This document shows, piece by piece, positions 34,942 to 35,788 of a DNA stretch of 35,788 bases. Numbering within the stretch: the stretch's first letter is position 1; every line of letters starts with the position of its first letter. The position numbers and the translations under genes are program-made. Source of the stretch: a virus; the IMG/VR virus record IMGVR_UViG_3300050821_018141, positions 1-35,788 of that record; one strand, given 5' to 3'. The notes beneath the pieces are model-generated. The model was not told where the DNA came from, ran no database searches, and saw only the letters and a list, made by a program, of their open reading frames with translations.

Positions 34942-35141
34942 TAGTAACTGACCGGCGCGGCCATAGCGGCCGGGCAGAACGAGACGGGAACCCAGCGCCC
35001 GGCCACCGGGTCCGAGCAGGCAACGCAAACCTCGGCAGGAGTCTCGACGTGCCACTCATCAAAATAGACAACCTCGGGCCTGTGCTCCCCAGCCAGGACC
35101 GAGAGGATCTCCTCCAGGCCCGCATCTTCCTCAGCGGCCAT
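34941..35141 (-). CDS. small protein inside the tRNA cluster
   Basis: 66 residues from ATG 35139-35141 with AGGAGGT six bases upstream, which beats the longer frame. The N-terminal helix is acidic (MAAEEDAGLEEILSVLAGEH); then comes VVYFDEWHVETPAEVCVACS with a C-x2-C, a third Cys later and a hydrophobic end. It may bind zinc. It is the only clear protein gene within the tRNA cluster; function unknown. Confidence 0.7.
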   Translation of the reverse strand: MAAEEDAGLEEILSVLAGEHRPEVVYFDEWHVETPAEVCVACSDPVAGRWVPVSFCPAAMAAPVSY

Positions 35142-35175
35142 GAAACACCTCCTGACCACTGGTACGGACGGCACG

Positions 35176-35249
35176 TGCAGATGGCTGGACTCTAACCAGC
35201 ACTGAACGCGGCATCTAGCCGCTGCCTCTCACCTTTGGGCCACATCTGC
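35176..35249 (-). tRNA. class I tRNA with anticodon AGA, identity unclear
   Basis: Perfect acceptor GCAGATG/CATCTGC, T-arm GCTGG-TTAGAGT-CCAGC (C56 replaced by A), loop CT-AGA-TG on a 4-bp stem, discriminator A. AGA would read Ser UCU, but the long Ser variable arm and G73 are missing. It may be defective or charged with another amino acid. Confidence 0.55.
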
Positions 35250-35253
35250 ACAG

Positions 35254-35326
35254 CTTCCGGGGCTGGACTCGAACCAGCAGGGGCAGGGGTCAGGGCCCTG
35301 CTGGGGCGCCAGTGCCCCACCCGGAA
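35254..35326 (-). tRNA. tRNA-Gln(CUG) with C33
   Basis: Perfect acceptor TTCCGGG/CCCGGAA, stem CAGGG/CCCTG, loop CC-CTG-AC, T-loop TTCGAGT, discriminator G. Reads CAG, the main Gln codon in high-GC genomes. Confidence 0.85.
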
Positions 35327-35329
35327 TTA

Positions 35330-35347
35330 GCGGGGCCGGAGCCCCGC
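35330..35347 (-). terminator. hairpin terminator after the DUF397 gene
   Basis: GCGGGGC-tccg-GCCCCGC on the minus strand, a 7-bp stem with tetraloop just after the stop of the DUF397 gene and just before the first tRNA. It may separate the gene from the tRNA unit or help RNase processing. Confidence 0.6.
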
Positions 35348-35352
35348 GGCGA

Positions 35353-35788
35353 TCAGGCCGAGACCAGCTCGGCTTCCAGCTCGGGGGACAGGTCGAACTC
35401 GCCGGCGTTCACACCCTGGACGAACGCCTCCCACTCCCCGCGGTCGTAGTGATGGTGACCGATCGTGTAGTCGCTAACGCCGTCCCGGAGGGGGTGCAGG
35501 CCGTCCTTGATCTCGGTGATGTAAGTCACCCACTCACCGAGCCCGAAGATGACCGGCTCAACGGAGCGGTCCTTGGTGTCGCGCACCGCGACCACGTGGC
35601 CCTCGGCACCAGCCTCGACGCACATGTTGTGGCCGTTGCTGAACGAGGACGTGGTGACCGCGCCTGTCTCGACGCAGTTGCCCTGGCCGCTGAACGAGGC
35701 CTTGTTCCAGGCACCGATCTCGACGCAGTTACCGTTGGAGTAACTGAACGAGGCCTTGTCCCAGACCCCGATCTCGACGCAGTTACCG
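35353..35788 (-). CDS. DUF397-type protein with tandem core repeats, cut by the right edge
   Basis: At least 144 residues are visible; the start lies beyond the window. The end matches DUF397: C-V-E-A-G, VVAVRDTKDRS, then W-x-x-F-V-x-G-V-N-x-G-E-F-D. The usual family is 60-70 residues with one SSFS-x-G-N-C-V-E core. Here the core occurs at least four times (G-N-C-V-E-I-G, SFSYSNGNCVEIGAW, SFSGQGNCVETG, SFSNGHNMCVEAG) with an 18-residue spacing between the first copies. DUF397 proteins in Streptomyces partner XRE-type regulators that control development. A phage copy could bind such host regulators; that is inference. An ATG at 35623-35625 is only an internal Met. Confidence 0.8.
   Translation of the reverse strand, partial: GNCVEIGVWDKASFSYSNGNCVEIGAWNKASFSGQGNCVETGAVTTSSFSNGHNMCVEAGAEGHVVAVRDTKDRSVEPVIFGLGEWVTYITEIKDGLHPLRDGVSDYTIGHHHYDRGEWEAFVQGVNAGEFDLSPELEAELVSA

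Overview
The window is a segment of a high-GC double-stranded DNA phage (or prophage) of an actinomycete, most likely Streptomyces or a relative. The evidence is a GC-rich coding bias, a tailed-phage head module in standard order (large terminase, portal, MuF-type protein, protease/scaffold, decoration protein, major capsid protein, connectors), a large tRNA cluster, and an actinomycete-specific DUF397 protein. Every gene I can support is on the minus strand, so the map reads right to left. The right end cuts a repeat-expanded DUF397 gene and the left end cuts a small gene.

Right to left: (1) 35788-35330, DUF397 gene and a hairpin terminator. (2) 35326-32207, about 29 tRNA genes plus one degenerate tRNA-like gene and one locus whose two halves lie in permuted order, with structured spacers and one small protein gene (34941-35141). 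(3) 31992-29597, two translationally coupled metabolic genes: a flavohemoglobin (globin + FAD + NAD domains) and a bacterial-type nitric oxide synthase oxygenase. I consider this NO-making/NO-handling pair the most exciting content. (4) 29581-23070, phage genes leading to the large terminase, including a histidine-rich protein, a 2H-phosphoesterase fusion and a 24-residue zinc-ribbon-like micro-gene. (5) 22992-20784, two arrays of a degenerate 34-bp repeat flanking a gene that resembles only the C-terminal domain of IS110-family transposases; one further repeat copy lies inside the neighbouring gene. (6) 20783-8332, head and connector genes, interrupted by a gene (16131-17189) with its own promoter and terminator. 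(7) 8322-5131, a glycosyltransferase, a Com-like zinc ribbon and small unknown proteins. (8) 4999-1, a tightly overlapping operon behind a strong promoter (TTGACA-17-TACTCT, overlapping a palindrome). It carries a polynucleotide-kinase-like P-loop protein, a NADAR domain protein, a MazG-like pyrophosphohydrolase and small membrane proteins, which suggests host takeover and counter-defence.

How parts may work together (inference): the tRNAs, several with altered anticodon loops or altered elbows, together with the kinase and the 2H phosphoesterase domain would fit resistance to tRNA-cleaving defences. NADAR would fit reversal of nucleic-acid ADP-ribosylation. The NOS/flavohemoglobin pair could create controlled NO in the infected cell, where iron-sulfur regulators of the Wbl type are known NO targets.
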